Counted from the first letter of the stretch, positions 48,838 through 63,083 are shown. The stretch: DNA of 64,000 bases from Scylla paramamosain (GCF_035594125.1 NC_087185.1:12616164-12680163), one strand, 5' to 3'. Numbers and translations: made by a program. Notes: generated from the sequence alone by a model not told the origin.

Positions 48838-49350
48838 CATCTAAACCGTCATCTTCCCTATCAAACAAGATTGCTTTTTTTTTTTTTTATTTATTATTTT
48901 ATATTTTTATTATTTATTTTTATTTCTTTACTATTAATTTTAAGCAAAACCCAGCTAAACCATCATCGTCCCTGTCAAAAAGATTGCTTTATATTTATTC
49001 TGTCTTACAGAGGAAGAGTTGAGTTGATACGGGGCCCTGTTCTACCTCTCACCGCTGCCAGATGACCGCTAACAGAGCTGGGCTACACCACCCCTTGCCG
49101 GGGGAGGGGGCCGGCCACGGGAAGCCTCCTTGCTTCTCACTACCGAGCTCAACGGCTCCCCCGACCCGCAACTCAGGGCGCAGTGCAAAGGAAGAACGAC
49201 CCCATTATCTCCATACCGTAAGTGTTCTTATGTGTTTTTTTGTGTGTTGATTTTAATGTTTTGTTTTTCTTTTCAGGTGTCCGTACTACTGATGTTGGTT
49301 TTGCTACAGGTAAGTGTGGTTATCGTATCTACAGGTAAGTGTGTTTCGAA
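48782..49350. other. Unique part of the spacer between the arms
   Basis: Contains long T runs (about 48807-48833 and 48877-48888), a twice-repeated motif (CATCTAAACCGTCATC / CAGCTAAACCATCATC with AAGATTGCTTT), a GC-rich block at 49050-49210 (TTGCCGGGGGAGGGGGCCGG), and ACAGGTAAGTGTG twice (about 49307 and 49332). The right part is probably the 3' UTR of the arm 2 LINE. No gene recognised. Confidence 0.6.
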
Positions 49351-51117
49351 TTAATAGTATTTTGGGTTTGGAGTGGCGTCATAGCGACTTAGGCTACTAG
49401 GGAAATTTCTGTTGTAATTCTGAATATTCTCTCTGTTTTCTTTGAGTTTAGTTAATGTGTGGTGTTGTAAGTCTTCTAGTCTATCCCATACCCTTTTAGC
49501 TCTTTCATGTAGTTTGATGTTTAGTGGTAGCATTTTTGTGTATTGATGGATTTGCATTTTATTCATAGTATATGGGTATCGTTGGTTGATGGCAAATCTT
49601 AGTGCTTTATTTTGAATTTTTTGTAGTTTGCTGACTTGTGTTTGGCTAAGTGCATGAGTGGGTATTGGTGGGTACTCTAGTATTGGTAGTACTAGAGCCT
49701 TCACTAGGTGAATTTTTATCTTTTCTGGCATGTGTTGTAGTCTGTACAGTTTTTTAAGTGCTGCTAAGGCCTTATTATTTCTGTCTTGAATATGTTTGTT
49801 ATACCCGTTGATTGTAATAAGTAGTCCTAGACATTTACCTTCAGATTTGAATTCTATGGGATCTTCGTCTATAATAAGTGGGTTAGTGATTCTGGCACCA
49901 AGGTGTAGAGGAGTGAATTTTGTTAAGTTGGTTTTAATTCTCCATTTTTTCTCGAAATCATTTACTTTCAGTATTTCTCTTTCTGTTTGCCTGTTTAATA
50001 TGTTTTTAGATTTGCCTTTATATCCAGTGATTTGGGTTATGTCATCAGCGTAGCATATATTTAAATTTCTATCTGATGCTTCCAGATCGTTTGTGAAGAT
50101 GGTATAGAGTGTTGGCGACAGTACACTCCCTTGTGGAACTCCTGAAGCCAGCTCGAAGGAAGGTCCAATGTAGTTGTCTATTTTTAATGCTGCTGTTCTA
50201 TCATCAAGGAAGTCACAAAGTAATTTTTCAATAGTGGTAGGAAGTTGCTGATGTAAAATCTTAAACTTTAATCCTATGTGCCAAACTTTGTCGAATGCTT
50301 TGGTTACGTCTCTGAATATAATTTGACATTGTCCTCGGTCTCCTTTGTTCTGTGCTATTTGTTCAGTTATGATTGCAAGTACATGTGTTGTGCCTATGCC
50401 CTCTCTAAATCCAAACTGGTTATTGTTATATTTATTGTTTAATTCTAGGTGTCTCCTCAGTCTGCTATTGATGATACGTTCTAAAATTTTTCCTGGTACC
50501 TCCAGCAGCGATATAGGTCTGTAGTTTTCAGTTTTGTGTGGAGTTTTTCCTTGTTTAGGTATTAACCGGACTATGGCCTTTTTCCATGTGTCAGGAAAAT
50601 AGCCTGCAGAGATGGTGTTATTATAAATGTGTGTAAGTCTTGTGATGGTTTTATCAGGAAGTGCTTGGAGGATCGTTTTGTTTATCCCACTTTGTCCTGG
50701 ACTGGATTTCTTAATATTTTTAATCACATTTCCTACTTCCTCAGGTGTTATTTGTGTGTCAAGAGCGCAGGTTCCTAGACGTGATGTGTCAGTGTTATCG
50801 TAGGGGGATATTCTGTCTAGGTCGTTTTGTAAAAATTGGTATATTTCTTCACTTTCTTCTTCTTCATCCTCTGCCTCCTCTTCAAATATTTGCGACCAGT
50901 GTTGTCTGTGTAACTCTTCCTTTTCTTCTGTTTTGTATATTTTAGTGTTGTTATAGTTCAGGAGATATTCAGGTTCGGGAATGTTATTTCCAGTGATCAC
51001 TTTTATTTTCTTCCAGAAGATACCTGGGTTTTTGTATGTGGCGGATACTTCTTCTGATAAATTATGCCAATTTTTGTTACTTTCTTCTATCATCCTCGCT
51101 TCTAGGGTATTTTGCAA
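49351..51117 (-). pseudogene. LINE-B reverse transcriptase, arm 2, complete 3' end
   Basis: A 588-residue frame identical to arm 1 up to YADDI and then continuing through the thumb (TNLTKFTPLHLGA, SEGKCLGLLI), a C-terminal region (LYRLQHMPEKIKIHLVKALV, YPPIPTHALSQ) and PNPKYY before the stop at 49351. It has every RT block, but it is separated from its endonuclease by the shared frameshift near 51385. Confidence 0.93.
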
Positions 51118-51350
51118 TGTTCTGTACAGTCTGTAATGATTTATGTCCCAGCCGTATTGTTGTGAGTGTTGTCTGAGTGCATTGAACCTAATTATTGTGA
51201 GTTTAGTTTCTTCGGTTAATTTAGGGGCAGGTAATTGTCGGTGATTAGTGAATGGGATATGATTTTTAATGGCATTATCAATTGTGTTATGCCAGTTTTC
51301 TATTGCATTGTCTATGTTTTCTATTTCAGTAAGATTCAGATTAGCATCTG

Positions 51351-52085
51351 CTATATTATCATTAATATGTTTTTTAAAGTTTTCCCAATCCGCCTATTTA
51401 GATTCGGTTTTTTTGGAGCTGGTATTAAAATGGGTGATGATGAAATGGTGAGTAAAATAGGAATATGATCACTGGAAGTGAGAGGGCCAGGTGTAATATG
51501 TATGTTGTGATATGTCCTGTAGTTGGTGAGTATTATGTCTGGTGTTGTGCCCCTTCCTTGTGTATAAAATGTTGGAAAGTAAGGTCCCCTGTGTTGTAAT
51601 GTTCTATTGTGTATCAGTGTGTGTATCTGGCGGCCTTTCGTGTTTGTATAATTGTAACCTAGACAAGGGTGATTGGCGTTTAAGTCTGCTATCATATATA
51701 CTGGAGTTTGTCTACGAAATAGTCTAATTATGTCAGGGATCGGTATGAAGTTTCGTGCTGGAGGTTGATATAGTGTTGCCAGAATTATTTTACCCGTTGT
51801 TGTTTCAATTTCTATTGCAATTAAGTCAGAAATAAAGTCATCTAGTATTTTGTATTTTATATTTCGTTTCACTGCAATTGCAGTACCATCTGCAGGATTA
51901 TTTAGTGTGTTTTTCTTTATTATGTTGTAGGAAGGAATTCTCATAATATAGGTGTCTGGTATACAATGACTGTTAATTAGAATTACGTCAGGGTCGAAGT
52001 GTCTGTAAATATTTGATAGTGTGGTTTTCCTGGTTTTCCAGTGTTGGACATTATGTTGTATTACTTTAAGTGTATTAAGAGCCAT
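51351..52085 (-). pseudogene. LINE-B endonuclease domain, arm 2
   Basis: Predicted protein identical to arm 1 (46735-47469), including the position where the frame is lost. Confidence 0.9.
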
Positions 52086-52156
52086 TATTGTGTATAGTTT
52101 ATTGTTTGGTTAAATTTATTGCTTCTTTGTATGAAATTTATATTTATATATTGGTT

Positions 52157-53521
52157 TTACTTAGAGAATTTTCTATGTCTTCTTAGATCTTTGGGTAGAG
52201 GTGATTTATCATTAATCTGGCCTGATCTTATTTTGCAGAAAACACTATCTTCTACAATGCACCAGCAAGATTCTTCCATCTTTATTTCATTAAATTCAAT
52301 AAGATGGAGAATTTCTGAATCTTCAAAGGATTGGTCAGAGTATGTAAACTTGAATTTATTTTCTCTGATGTTCTTAACCAGGTCTGTGGGTGACAGGTGT
52401 GGTGGCCATCTTGTGCTTTCTGAGGTGTAAATATGTAATTTTATGTCACCGCTGTGGAGTCTGTTCTTGCTTTTTGGTTTCTCTATGGTTCCTGTCTCTT
52501 GGTAGGTATCTTGCTTCTTATTATTTCCGTCTTGTGTGCGTTTGATTGTGATCTCTGTGTCTGTTACCGTTTTTTCTTCTTCCTCTGTGAGCTTTTTGAT
52601 GAGGAGATCTGACTTAGGGGTTCTTGGGATCTTGATAGTTGGCAAGTTGTTGGCTGTGAAGGTTGCGTTGAGCTCAGCTTCAAAGCATCCAGGCTCAGAG
52701 ATGTTCATAATGTGGGCATGAAGCATACAAGAGTATATTTTGAGGTGAAGGACCTTGTCTATGTTAGTATGAGCAGAGAAACTTTGTGTTGATGCTGTGT
52801 TCTTAGCGGCCCCTGCGTAGGTGTTGGTGTTCTTATTCATTTCCCTTTTTTCTTTTATTGCTGTTTTTCTCATAGGGCATGTCATGGATAGTGTTCTGTG
52901 GTCACCCTTGCAGTTTATGCATTTCTTTTTAGTGTTCTTGCAGTCTTTCCATGAATGGTCTTGATCTGCACATTCAGAGCATACTTTATAATCTTTATCT
53001 AGAGGACACGCGTTGGTATGGTGATCCTCGATGGCGTAGCATCTAAAGCAAGTTTGGAGTTGGTAGAATTTTTCTTGCTGTATTCTGTGTTTAGGGATGC
53101 TCATCTGAAACATTTTCAGGCCGGTGTTTAGAGCTTTTAGTGCTGTTGCAGCTTGACTAAAAGTTATTTTTAAAGTTTTGGAGTTGGGGAATTTGTAAAT
53201 GCTGCTAAGATTATTCTTAACCCATTCGTTGTGTTCTTGGAGCTCATCTTGTATTTCTTGTTCCTCGTTGTTGAATATGTGGGGGTCAACATTGAAAACT
53301 ATTACAGACCTTTTTGCTCTCAGTTCTGGTGGAATTAGAGGGTAGAAATCATTTTCATTAAGTTCACTTGTTGTTTTCTGTTGGAATACTTTGTCAAGGT
53401 CTTCATCATTTGAGGTGATGATTACGTATCCGTCAGAGACAGGGATCAGTTTGGTGACATATATATCATTATTTGACAGGATGGCAAGCAAACCAGATTT
53501 CTTCCTAGGGTCTTTAGTCAC
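52157..53521 (-). CDS. LINE-B gag, arm 2
   Basis: 454 residues identical to arm 1, with three zinc knuckles and the same 2-base loss just after the native ATG (53546). Confidence 0.88.
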   Translation of the reverse strand: MTKDPRKKSGLLAILSNNDIYVTKLIPVSDGYVIITSNDEDLDKVFQQKTTSELNENDFYPLIPPELRAKRSVIVFNVDPHIFNNEEQEIQDELQEHNEWVKNNLSSIYKFPNSKTLKITFSQAATALKALNTGLKMFQMSIPKHRIQQEKFYQLQTCFRCYAIEDHHTNACPLDKDYKVCSECADQDHSWKDCKNTKKKCINCKGDHRTLSMTCPMRKTAIKEKREMNKNTNTYAGAAKNTASTQSFSAHTNIDKVLHLKIYSCMLHAHIMNISEPGCFEAELNATFTANNLPTIKIPRTPKSDLLIKKLTEEEEKTVTDTEITIKRTQDGNNKKQDTYQETGTIEKPKSKNRLHSGDIKLHIYTSESTRWPPHLSPTDLVKNIRENKFKFTYSDQSFEDSEILHLIEFNEIKMEESCWCIVEDSVFCKIRSGQINDKSPLPKDLRRHRKFSK

Positions 53522-54341
53522 TGGATTTTATCTTTATTCGTGGCATTTTTCATGACATAAGTGTGTAAATGTGTATAGTGTCAGTTTCTGTGTTGGGTCC
53601 AAGTCGTTCACGGACGTAAGGCCGGCCCGAGCACAGGTCGGTCGCTATTCGACCTCCTATGCCCGGGAAAAAAAACCCGCCAAGTGAACGACCTGGCTCC
53701 CTATAGTGACCTAGCAACAAGACTGCTCCGAGGAGCAGAACCACAACTACCTAGGGAAGAAAACTGCCTACAATTCCTCCTCCAACGTCCCCCACCTTCT
53801 AAGAGGCGTCGAAGGGAAGGAAGGAATTGCCTCAAGAGAGACTTTCCTAACACCCTACAGCCCGAGATTGCCTGCTTCCTATAAGCACCCCTCTAGAGGG
53901 GCCCCCCTGAGGCAAGCCCAGGGGGTTCACCTTCGTACCACAGTGCAATCCACCTAGTGGGCAAAGAAACCGCATAAGAAAGGAAAGGGAAAGTACAAGA
54001 AAGCCCTGCGAATACTAAGTGAATGGTAAGCACTACCTAAGGGCCGCAGCTCGTTGGGCGGCTCCCTCGAACGCCGTGGGGCCCCCTGGTAGTGTTACCA
54101 AACCCTGAGTAACAGGATATGTCTATAAGGGGTAATAACCCCAGGTTTTTAGCCAAAGGCAAGTGCTAGCAAAGTCTGTATGAGCTCAGAGACTAAGTCC
54201 AGCGGTTGGGCAGAGTGCAGCAGCGCAAGGAGTGACAGGATCCGGCCTATGCTCCAAGACTCAGTCAGTAATGGGCTGGAAGACAAAATCTTCGTTGGAG
54301 ACTGAGTCCAGTTAGTCTCGTAGAGACTAAGTCCAGCCGGG

Positions 54342-55163
54342 CTACCAGAGACTAAGTCCAGCCGAGTAAGCAGAGACTAAGTCCAACAAGTATGTTGGAA
54401 GCAGAGTCCAGTAAGCTTGCTGAAGCAAAGTCGGGAGAGAGCGGTGGACGTCTTGACTGCTTGGCTGCCGAGTCGTGTGTGTCTGCTCTGCGTCTGTTGA
54501 GCGGGCTGGATATATACCATCTTGGTGATCACAGGAACGGGAGAGGGCGGAGCCGAGCGCGGTGATTGGCTCGCCTGTGTCAACTCGTGACTCGCTGAGC
54601 TCCTTTGCGTCTTGCTGTAGGAAGTACTTGGAAGTTATCTGCTTGGCTGTTGATTGTGTCTTTCTTGTTGTGTATATTGCTTCTAGGTAGAGGAAACGTC
54701 GATAGTCACTTTCCCTATCAAGTACTGTTGTTTTACTTTCGATATCTTGACGATTGAGGCTTGAGTTATGCTTGGCAGCGTAGTGGTCTTTGATAGCTCC
54801 GTTGCAAAGGTGGTAGGTAAGACGCCGAGATAGAGAGGTCCTCGTCATTCCAATGTAAAAATGAGGCCCACACTCCTCACTGTTGCAAGTGTGTTGGTAA
54901 ATGACGTGGCCTTCCTTTAATGGCGTCTTGGTTGTGCTGGGTCGGTTTCGGAGTAGTAGATGGGATGTCTTTCTTGTTTTGTAGTAGATGATAAGTTTGA
55001 TCTCTTGTTCTGCGTCGGTAGGGTGCACGTTCTTGTTTATTATGCTTCTTATTATTTTTTCGTCTATCTTGTGCTCAGTTGACATGAAGTTTCTATAGAA
55101 TAACTTGATGGTTTTGTGCTTCTCCTGTGCTTCGGTGTTTTGCTGCTCATTCCGTTTATTCAT
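54342..55163 (-). pseudogene. Penelope-like element GIY-YIG endonuclease, arm 2
   Basis: Same protein as arm 1 except Arg at residue 4 and a different last residue caused by the missing 25-bp unit. PLE sequence proper ends at about 54474. Confidence 0.87.
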
Positions 55164-55990
55164 ATACGTCTTAATGACTCTTGATACGTCGGAGTTACGG
55201 TAGCCGTTATTAACGAGACCTTGGATGACCTGTTCTATCTCTTGGTGGGTTTCACTCCAAGTTGAGCAGTGGGAGAAAGCTCTTCTGACGTATGCAGTAA
55301 TAGTTGATTAAAGGTAGCGTTTGGGGCACTCGCTATCCCCGTTCAGACAAAGTCCTTGATTTGTAGGCTTGATATAAACTGTAGTCTTGAATCCCACTCT
55401 GCTTCCTGTCACGAGGATATCGAGGAAGGGAAGGCGTCCTTCGCATGCTTCTTCGTAAGTTAAGTTGAGTCTAGAGGCGCTGATAAAACGCTGTCTGAGA
55501 TCCTGCAGTTCCTGAACGTTCTTGACTTGAACGAAAATGTCGTCTACTTAACAGCAGGAAAGAGAGGACTTGTTGTCAGCGAGCAGGGATGATTCAATAC
55601 TGCCCATGAAGAAATTCGCGAACAGTACTCCTAGTGGGCTGCCCATTGCTACGCCGTCAATCTGTTGGTACATATTACCACTAGGGCAGATGAACGGTGC
55701 CTCCTTCGTCCAGATCTGCAGTAATGTCTTCAGTGTATTTTCATGAATTTTCAGGGGCGTAGTTTCTTCGTTCTAGTAAACTTGTTGGAGGATGAAATCG
55801 ATTGTAGTATCAACGGGGACATCGCCTCCCTCTCTACGTCGAGGGAGGCGATGAGGTGGTTCTCAGCAGGCGGGGCGTCTCGTAGAATCTCGAGGAAATC
55901 CGCAGCCGACGAAAGGCTGTATGTGTTCGATACGTAAGGTGTCAGCATTTCATTCAATTTCTTGGCTATGTTGTAGGTAGCCGTGGGTAT
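55164..55990 (-). pseudogene. Penelope-like element reverse transcriptase, arm 2, 5'-truncated
   Basis: Minus-strand blocks in order: [19 protein letters not shown] (about 55975), [11 protein letters not shown] (about 55860), then after a frameshift [32 protein letters not shown] (about 55665), VDDIFVQVKNVQELQDLR (about 55545), GRLPFLDIL (about 55430) and YIKPTNQGLCLNGDSECPKR (about 55360). This is the PLE RT core leading into the GIY-YIG domain. The Tyr that normally precedes V-D-D is a TAA stop (about 55551). The 5' end is lost in the TA satellite. Confidence 0.85.
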
Positions 55991-56482
<492 letters not shown>

Positions 56483-56629
56483 TCTTACATCTTACCTGCC
56501 AGCAGCAGTACATTCACGATCAGACACAGCATCAACACCATCTCTTAGAATGAAGGGCAGTTATGCAAATGTCTGCCTGTAAAAAAAAATAATAATGAAT
56601 TATTTATTTATTAATAATAATAAGACACT

Positions 56630-56633
<4 letters not shown>

Positions 56634-56712
<79 letters not shown>
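56634..56712. repeat. (TA)n microsatellite
   Basis: A pure TA run preceded by an AATAAT-rich stretch. Confidence 0.96.
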
Positions 56713-56713
<1 letters not shown>

Positions 56714-56989
56714 CTGTTATGACCAAGTTCAGACCCTATCACAGTTGCCACTATATTGGAGTCAGTTTTCCATAGGCTAACTCCTTCTAGACTAGTGCAG
56801 ACATAAACACGTCGAATCTATGCACTTCTTGGTCATTGACCATTATTAAATATTTGAGATTGCCACTCCGTTCAACACACCAATGGAGAAGGAATTATAG
56901 ATGGGGAAGGCATTATAACAAACACCACTTTAATCCTCCAAGCTAGAAAGAACTAATGAACCCCCTTCTAGAGCACAGACAATGTAGAC

Positions 56990-57265
56990 CAGGGGGATCT
57001 CAACCTTTTGGAAGCTGGGCACCACTAAAGCTGATTCAGTGCAGTTCGGGCCCCCTTCCTCCCTGCACCATCCACTCAATCCCCTCCCTAACTATATCAT
57101 CATAGATAGAATCAGATAGGCAGATGGATAAATAACCCTTGGCTAGGCTATTATTGTATTGGTTCACACTATGATTATTGTCATTATTATTTTTTTTTTC
57201 CCACCTGTCATTAGCTCATGCACCCTCCCAGAAGAGTGTCTGCCTTCCCCCGGTTAAGAGCCATT
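56990..57265. mobile_element. Possible short hAT-like element
   Basis: The left end CAGGGGGATCTCAACCTTTT and the right end (reverse complement TAATGGCTCTTAACCGGGGG) resemble the CAGGGG..TCTCAACC ends of small hAT elements. Flanks ATGTAGAC and ATATGGAC agree at 6 of 8 positions and could be a decayed 8-bp target duplication. No coding capacity. Confidence 0.4.
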
Positions 57266-58189
57266 AATATGGACAATATACTACCAGGGCGAGAACAATA
57301 CTTTCCAAGGGAAATATTACAAACACCCTGGTTAGGTATCAGTATAATCTACAATCTCCCAGAAGACAGGTTCCCACCTCCTATAAAATCGGCAGAAATC
57401 CGAGAAGAAAGTAGGCAGCTGTAGGCTAGCACAGATATAATACAATCTTCTGGTTTGCCCCACTCATCATTGTGGACAACAGATGCCAGTAACATTTAAC
57501 GAACACACGACACTCAAGACACGCACTAGACCCACAAGATCCTGCATTTAGGCAGAAAGGGGAAGAAGACAAGAGCCTGCTCCTGTCGGAATACTCTGTA
57601 CAATGGCAAAAAAATACCCCAGATAGCTGGACAACGTGAGACTGTGCTCAGAGTCACACTCTGTTCACAGGAGTAGCCGGAACTCGAACAACAAACACTC
57701 TCTTGCTCCATATCTGGCTTCTCCCAGATCTTGGCCTCCTGTAGGGTCTAAATAGTATAATAATAATGTTATACTGTAATCCTATCCCTAGATATACAGT
57801 AATATGCCCTCCCTAGACACACCTTCCCACGCCTAGCTAAGCACCATGTCTAGTCTATAATATCCAGCTGGCTACTAAGTTGTGCAGCTGTGGGAATGTC
57901 CGTTTAATTCGTCCCCGACGCAGACACAAGAGGGTAAAAGCGTGTTGAGAGGGAAGGAAAGGGGGCAGTGGAGGTCTGGGGGTTGAAAAGTCCAGCCACT
58001 ACCTCACTCCCTCACTCACTGCTAACTATTTGGAAGGCTTAGTGAAAACTAATTACACTGTGGGGAAAGAGCAACTGTTCTTCTATATCCTTTATCAGTT
58101 TTAACTTTCAAGTAGGAATGGGAGTGGGGAAAATCGGGTGGGGAAGATCAACTTTTCTTGACTTTTCTCTTGACTCGATGCTTCTGCGA

Positions 58190-58193
<4 letters not shown>
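57266..58193. other. Unassigned intergenic DNA
   Basis: No coding region or known repeat recognised. Confidence 0.5.

Positions 58194-58960
<767 letters not shown>

Positions 58961-59000
<40 letters not shown>
58961..59000. repeat. (CA)n microsatellite
   Basis: Twenty CA units directly before the SINE-like sequence. Confidence 0.96.
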
Positions 59001-59878
<878 letters not shown>

Positions 59879-60051
59879 AGTTCTAGGACTGAGGACTGGA
59901 AGGGCCAATGTCACAAATCCAAGTTCTGAGAAAAGCGTGTTTGATATATTGCATCCTTTATTAAAAATCAGGTAATTACAGCAAATGAAAGATTTTATCT
60001 ATGGTAGTTGCTTACATTATAACCTGTTATTTCCTGTTCAAGGCATTGTGT

Positions 60052-60174
<123 letters not shown>

Positions 60175-60379
60175 TTTTTTTCTATCAAGGCATGTATAGT
60201 GTCTGCTTCCATGTGTATCTGGCCAGGTTCTAAGAAGAACTGTGTTATTTTTATCCCCCTTACTCATGGAAACATGCATAAGCATGGCTGTAAATAAATA
60301 GTTCCTGTTTTGGCACCACACGAGTGACTGTAAAGTCTAATGTCCTTAATGTCGTCTGACAGGCCAATTAACCATTTCA

Positions 60380-61606
60380 TTACACATTACATTTCTTGGC
60401 TACTATTTCATCCCGTATCATGCAGTGTGCTTTGTTTCCGTCCACAATGGAAAAACTGTTAAGTTGTATGCTACAAGTTGTCTCTTGTAGCAAACGATTC
60501 CTGTCTGTAACATTGGGCATGGCAAAGGATGTAGTAACAATTCCCATTTTTAGCAACATTTTTTTTTTTTTTTTGTAAGCCATCTCTGCCAGTTCATGGT
60601 GTTTAGTGTCCTGGGCTGGGTGATTGAAGGACAGATTGAGGTCTTCGTTAAACACTTTTTTTTTATAGTGGCATGTTGTTTTCATGGCAGTATTCTTTGT
60701 ACATTCAATAGATCTGAGATATTATGAGATCTGGATTCAATTTTTTTTTTTTTTTTCTGAGTCTGCTCTAGGATAATGACTTTTCCAGGCTGGGAACTTG
60801 TTGACATGCTTCTTAATCATCCCAAGTGATTTGGGGGATATTTTTTGTCCCCATGTTTTCCCATATTTTTTTCTTCTATCCGGTGCTACAATACCACTTT
60901 CAGACTGTCGCATCTTCTCTGATACAACTCTACCTTTCTTGAGCGTAATACCAAAGCTAGATCAAAACATCTTTTGGCACACTTCTTTTTCAAGTATTGC
61001 TTCTGTAAGAAAGTAGTGCCTTGAATATTTTCTTCGGCTTTCACCTTCTTCGCTGCATCGCAACCTCGAAGTTTTCTTATTTTCTTTAATAATCAAACCA
61101 CAAAGGATTTGATTTTGTGCTTCTGGTGTCGCATTTCTGTATTCTTGGTATATAACCTTCTCATAGCACCTTCTCCAACAAGTTTCTCGGCATGGGTTTC
61201 TCAAAGATTGACCTATAACCAATTTTCCTGTAATGGAAACATATTCCTCTCCTCTCGCCTTCTTTTTACGAACATTTCTCTTCCACAGTGAGGATTGTCT
61301 TATCAATTTTCTATTCCGATGTTTTCCTGTTACTGGTATATCATCTGTTATAAAAGAAAGAAAACAAAATCAGCAAAAAAATAATAAAGTTCATAACATT
61401 CTTAACTTGATGTTAACTATTCATAAGATTTATTAGTATATTAACGTAATCATAAAAAAAAATAATAGTATAAAGCTCAAGCTATATAGCTTCAGAATTG
61501 TATCTTATTACCTAGGAAGGATTCCTCTTCTTCATCAGATTCATTTGAAGACGGTTTGTAAACAGTCTTTATCAACAACAGAATTATCCGTAGCACTCTC
61601 CTCCAT
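60380..61606 (-). pseudogene. Transposase-like protein, two exons, multiply frameshifted
   Basis: Exon 1 is 61606-61512 (ATG at 61606; acidic SDEEEESFL end; donor CTAG|GTAATA). Exon 2 starts at 61344 (acceptor TTATAACAG) with DDIPVTGKHRNRK, and the junction keeps frame. Then follow RKKKARGEEYVSITGKLV, a Cys-rich part (NPCRETCWRRCYEKV), SRRKYSRHYFLT and KEVCQKMF (to 60962). Beyond the stop other frames read GITLKKGRVVSEKM and KFPAWKSHYPRADSEKK, then KKKVFNEDLNLSFNHPAQDT (about 60660) and FAMPNVTD (about 60540). I recognise this order from large uncharacterised transposon-type proteins of arthropods, but give no family name. At least three frame breaks and several stops are present. Confidence 0.6.
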
Positions 61607-62143
61607 TATGATGATCTAGTGTAAAGGCTGCAGGAGGGAGACTGATGGGAGGCCGAGATGTGAGCTGTCAGGGGACTGGCTAGCGCGTCCATTCATGTTT
61701 CAGCTTGCTAAGTTCTGATATGCTCTAATGAACATTCACTGATACCCCACATAACTACTGCTGATTTTGCTATGGTTAGTAATAAGTCATACAACCACAT
61801 TCGTAACAGAAGTAATGGTTAGAAATATACTTCTAAAGTTTAGTACATAAATAAGTTATAAACAGCATAGCGTATAAGAAACGCTGAAGTTGACATTGTC
61901 CTTTCGCCTGGCCTTCTATGGTAAGTGAATGCAAGAAAATCCAATCTTTATATTGGCCCTTCTAGCATCAATAATTTTCTTTTGTCACATGACTGGCTGA
62001 GAACAGAGCGCTAGTGTAGCTCCCTTGACGCGTGGACGACATTGGCCATTCTTGCAGTGATAGGTAAATTTCTAGTTCATTGATGAGATTATCTAAAATT
62101 GGCCATGGTTTGACATTGGCCCTTCTTGCTCTCAGCCCTAGAA

Positions 62144-63083
62144 TTAACGTTGCTTTTGCTGTATAACGCTTATATTATTATTATTATTATTATTATATAC
62201 CATACAAGGGCCTACGGAGGGCCAAAATTTTCGAAGAAGCCTGATATCTGACGAGAAAGCATTGGTAACTTTAATTCCAGTTGCTCCTGTGTCACAGGAG
62301 CAACAGTCTCGCCTGGTTGCGTTGGTGCCCATAGTATTTTTGATAGGAGCAGTCTCTGTCATCTCCCCTCTATTCTTGGCTGAATGAAGTCTCTTGTAGT
62401 TCTATTGTGTATGCTGGTGTGTTGTGTGCTTGTTAAATGCTACTAATGTCAGGATTCGCTGTTGTTTTTGCCTGGAATTAGAGGATTATATCTTAATTTG
62501 CACTAGGCTATACAGTTGGCAAGGTTCTTCTCAGATTTCCACCAGTTTTATAGGAAGTGGGAGTTTGTCTTCTTGAATACAGTGGCCCAATTTTTTTAAA
62601 CGTGGTGTTAGTAGCTACTAATATCAATGTGGCTGATTCTTGGTACGTATCGTTTTTTAAACCATGGTGTTAGTGTCAGCTCGTTGGAGACACCACAGGT
62701 TTCTATTATAATTGTTGTTGTGTCCTACCCCTCCCCAACACGAAACACCAATGATATTCACAATTCATATGCAATTAAAAGTTATGTTAAAATATCATAA
62801 TATATCAATATACTTATGTACTAAAAGAAAACAGTATCCATCATCATAAGGAAGAAATTAAGTGTTTATAAATTCGTTCGGGCTCCTTTACCCATGTGAG
62901 TTATGGTTCATTTACATTGTGCAGACTATCCGCCAGAATGAAAGAGCTGTCGATTTCCATCACCTCTCCAAGGTTTACAGCATCTTCACATGATAATTGC
63001 AACAATGAAGTATTATTTTAATGCATAACACATTGAATTTTATCCTTGGTCAGAAACATGTTATATGCTTTAACTGGGCTTTG
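62144..63083. other. Unassigned; contains (TTA)n and a short perfect palindrome
   Basis: A TTA trinucleotide run lies at about 62173-62196. A 25-base palindrome with 12-base arms (GTTGCTCCTGTG) lies at 62280-62304. No gene recognised. Confidence 0.5.

Larger units (their letters stand above)
49351..54473 (-). mobile_element. LINE-B in arm 2, full length (about 5.1 kb)
   Basis: 5' end at 54473, leader with four 25-bp units (54285-54384), gag, endonuclease, RT and stop at 49351. The 3' end lies somewhere left of 49351; no clear A tail is seen. Confidence 0.88.
50039..55366 (-). repeat. Arm 2 of the inverted duplication
   Basis: See arm 1. Arm 2 retains flanking sequence on both sides that arm 1 lacks: the rest of LINE-B (49351-50038) and the PLE reverse transcriptase (55367-55990). 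This makes arm 2 the likely source and arm 1 the derived copy. Confidence 0.97.

Noticed and set aside
49260..49345. A tiny plus-strand exon between TTTTCAG and CAGGTAAGTG motifs
   Set aside because: The splice-like motif is part of a short direct repeat in what is probably the LINE 3' UTR. There is no coding context.
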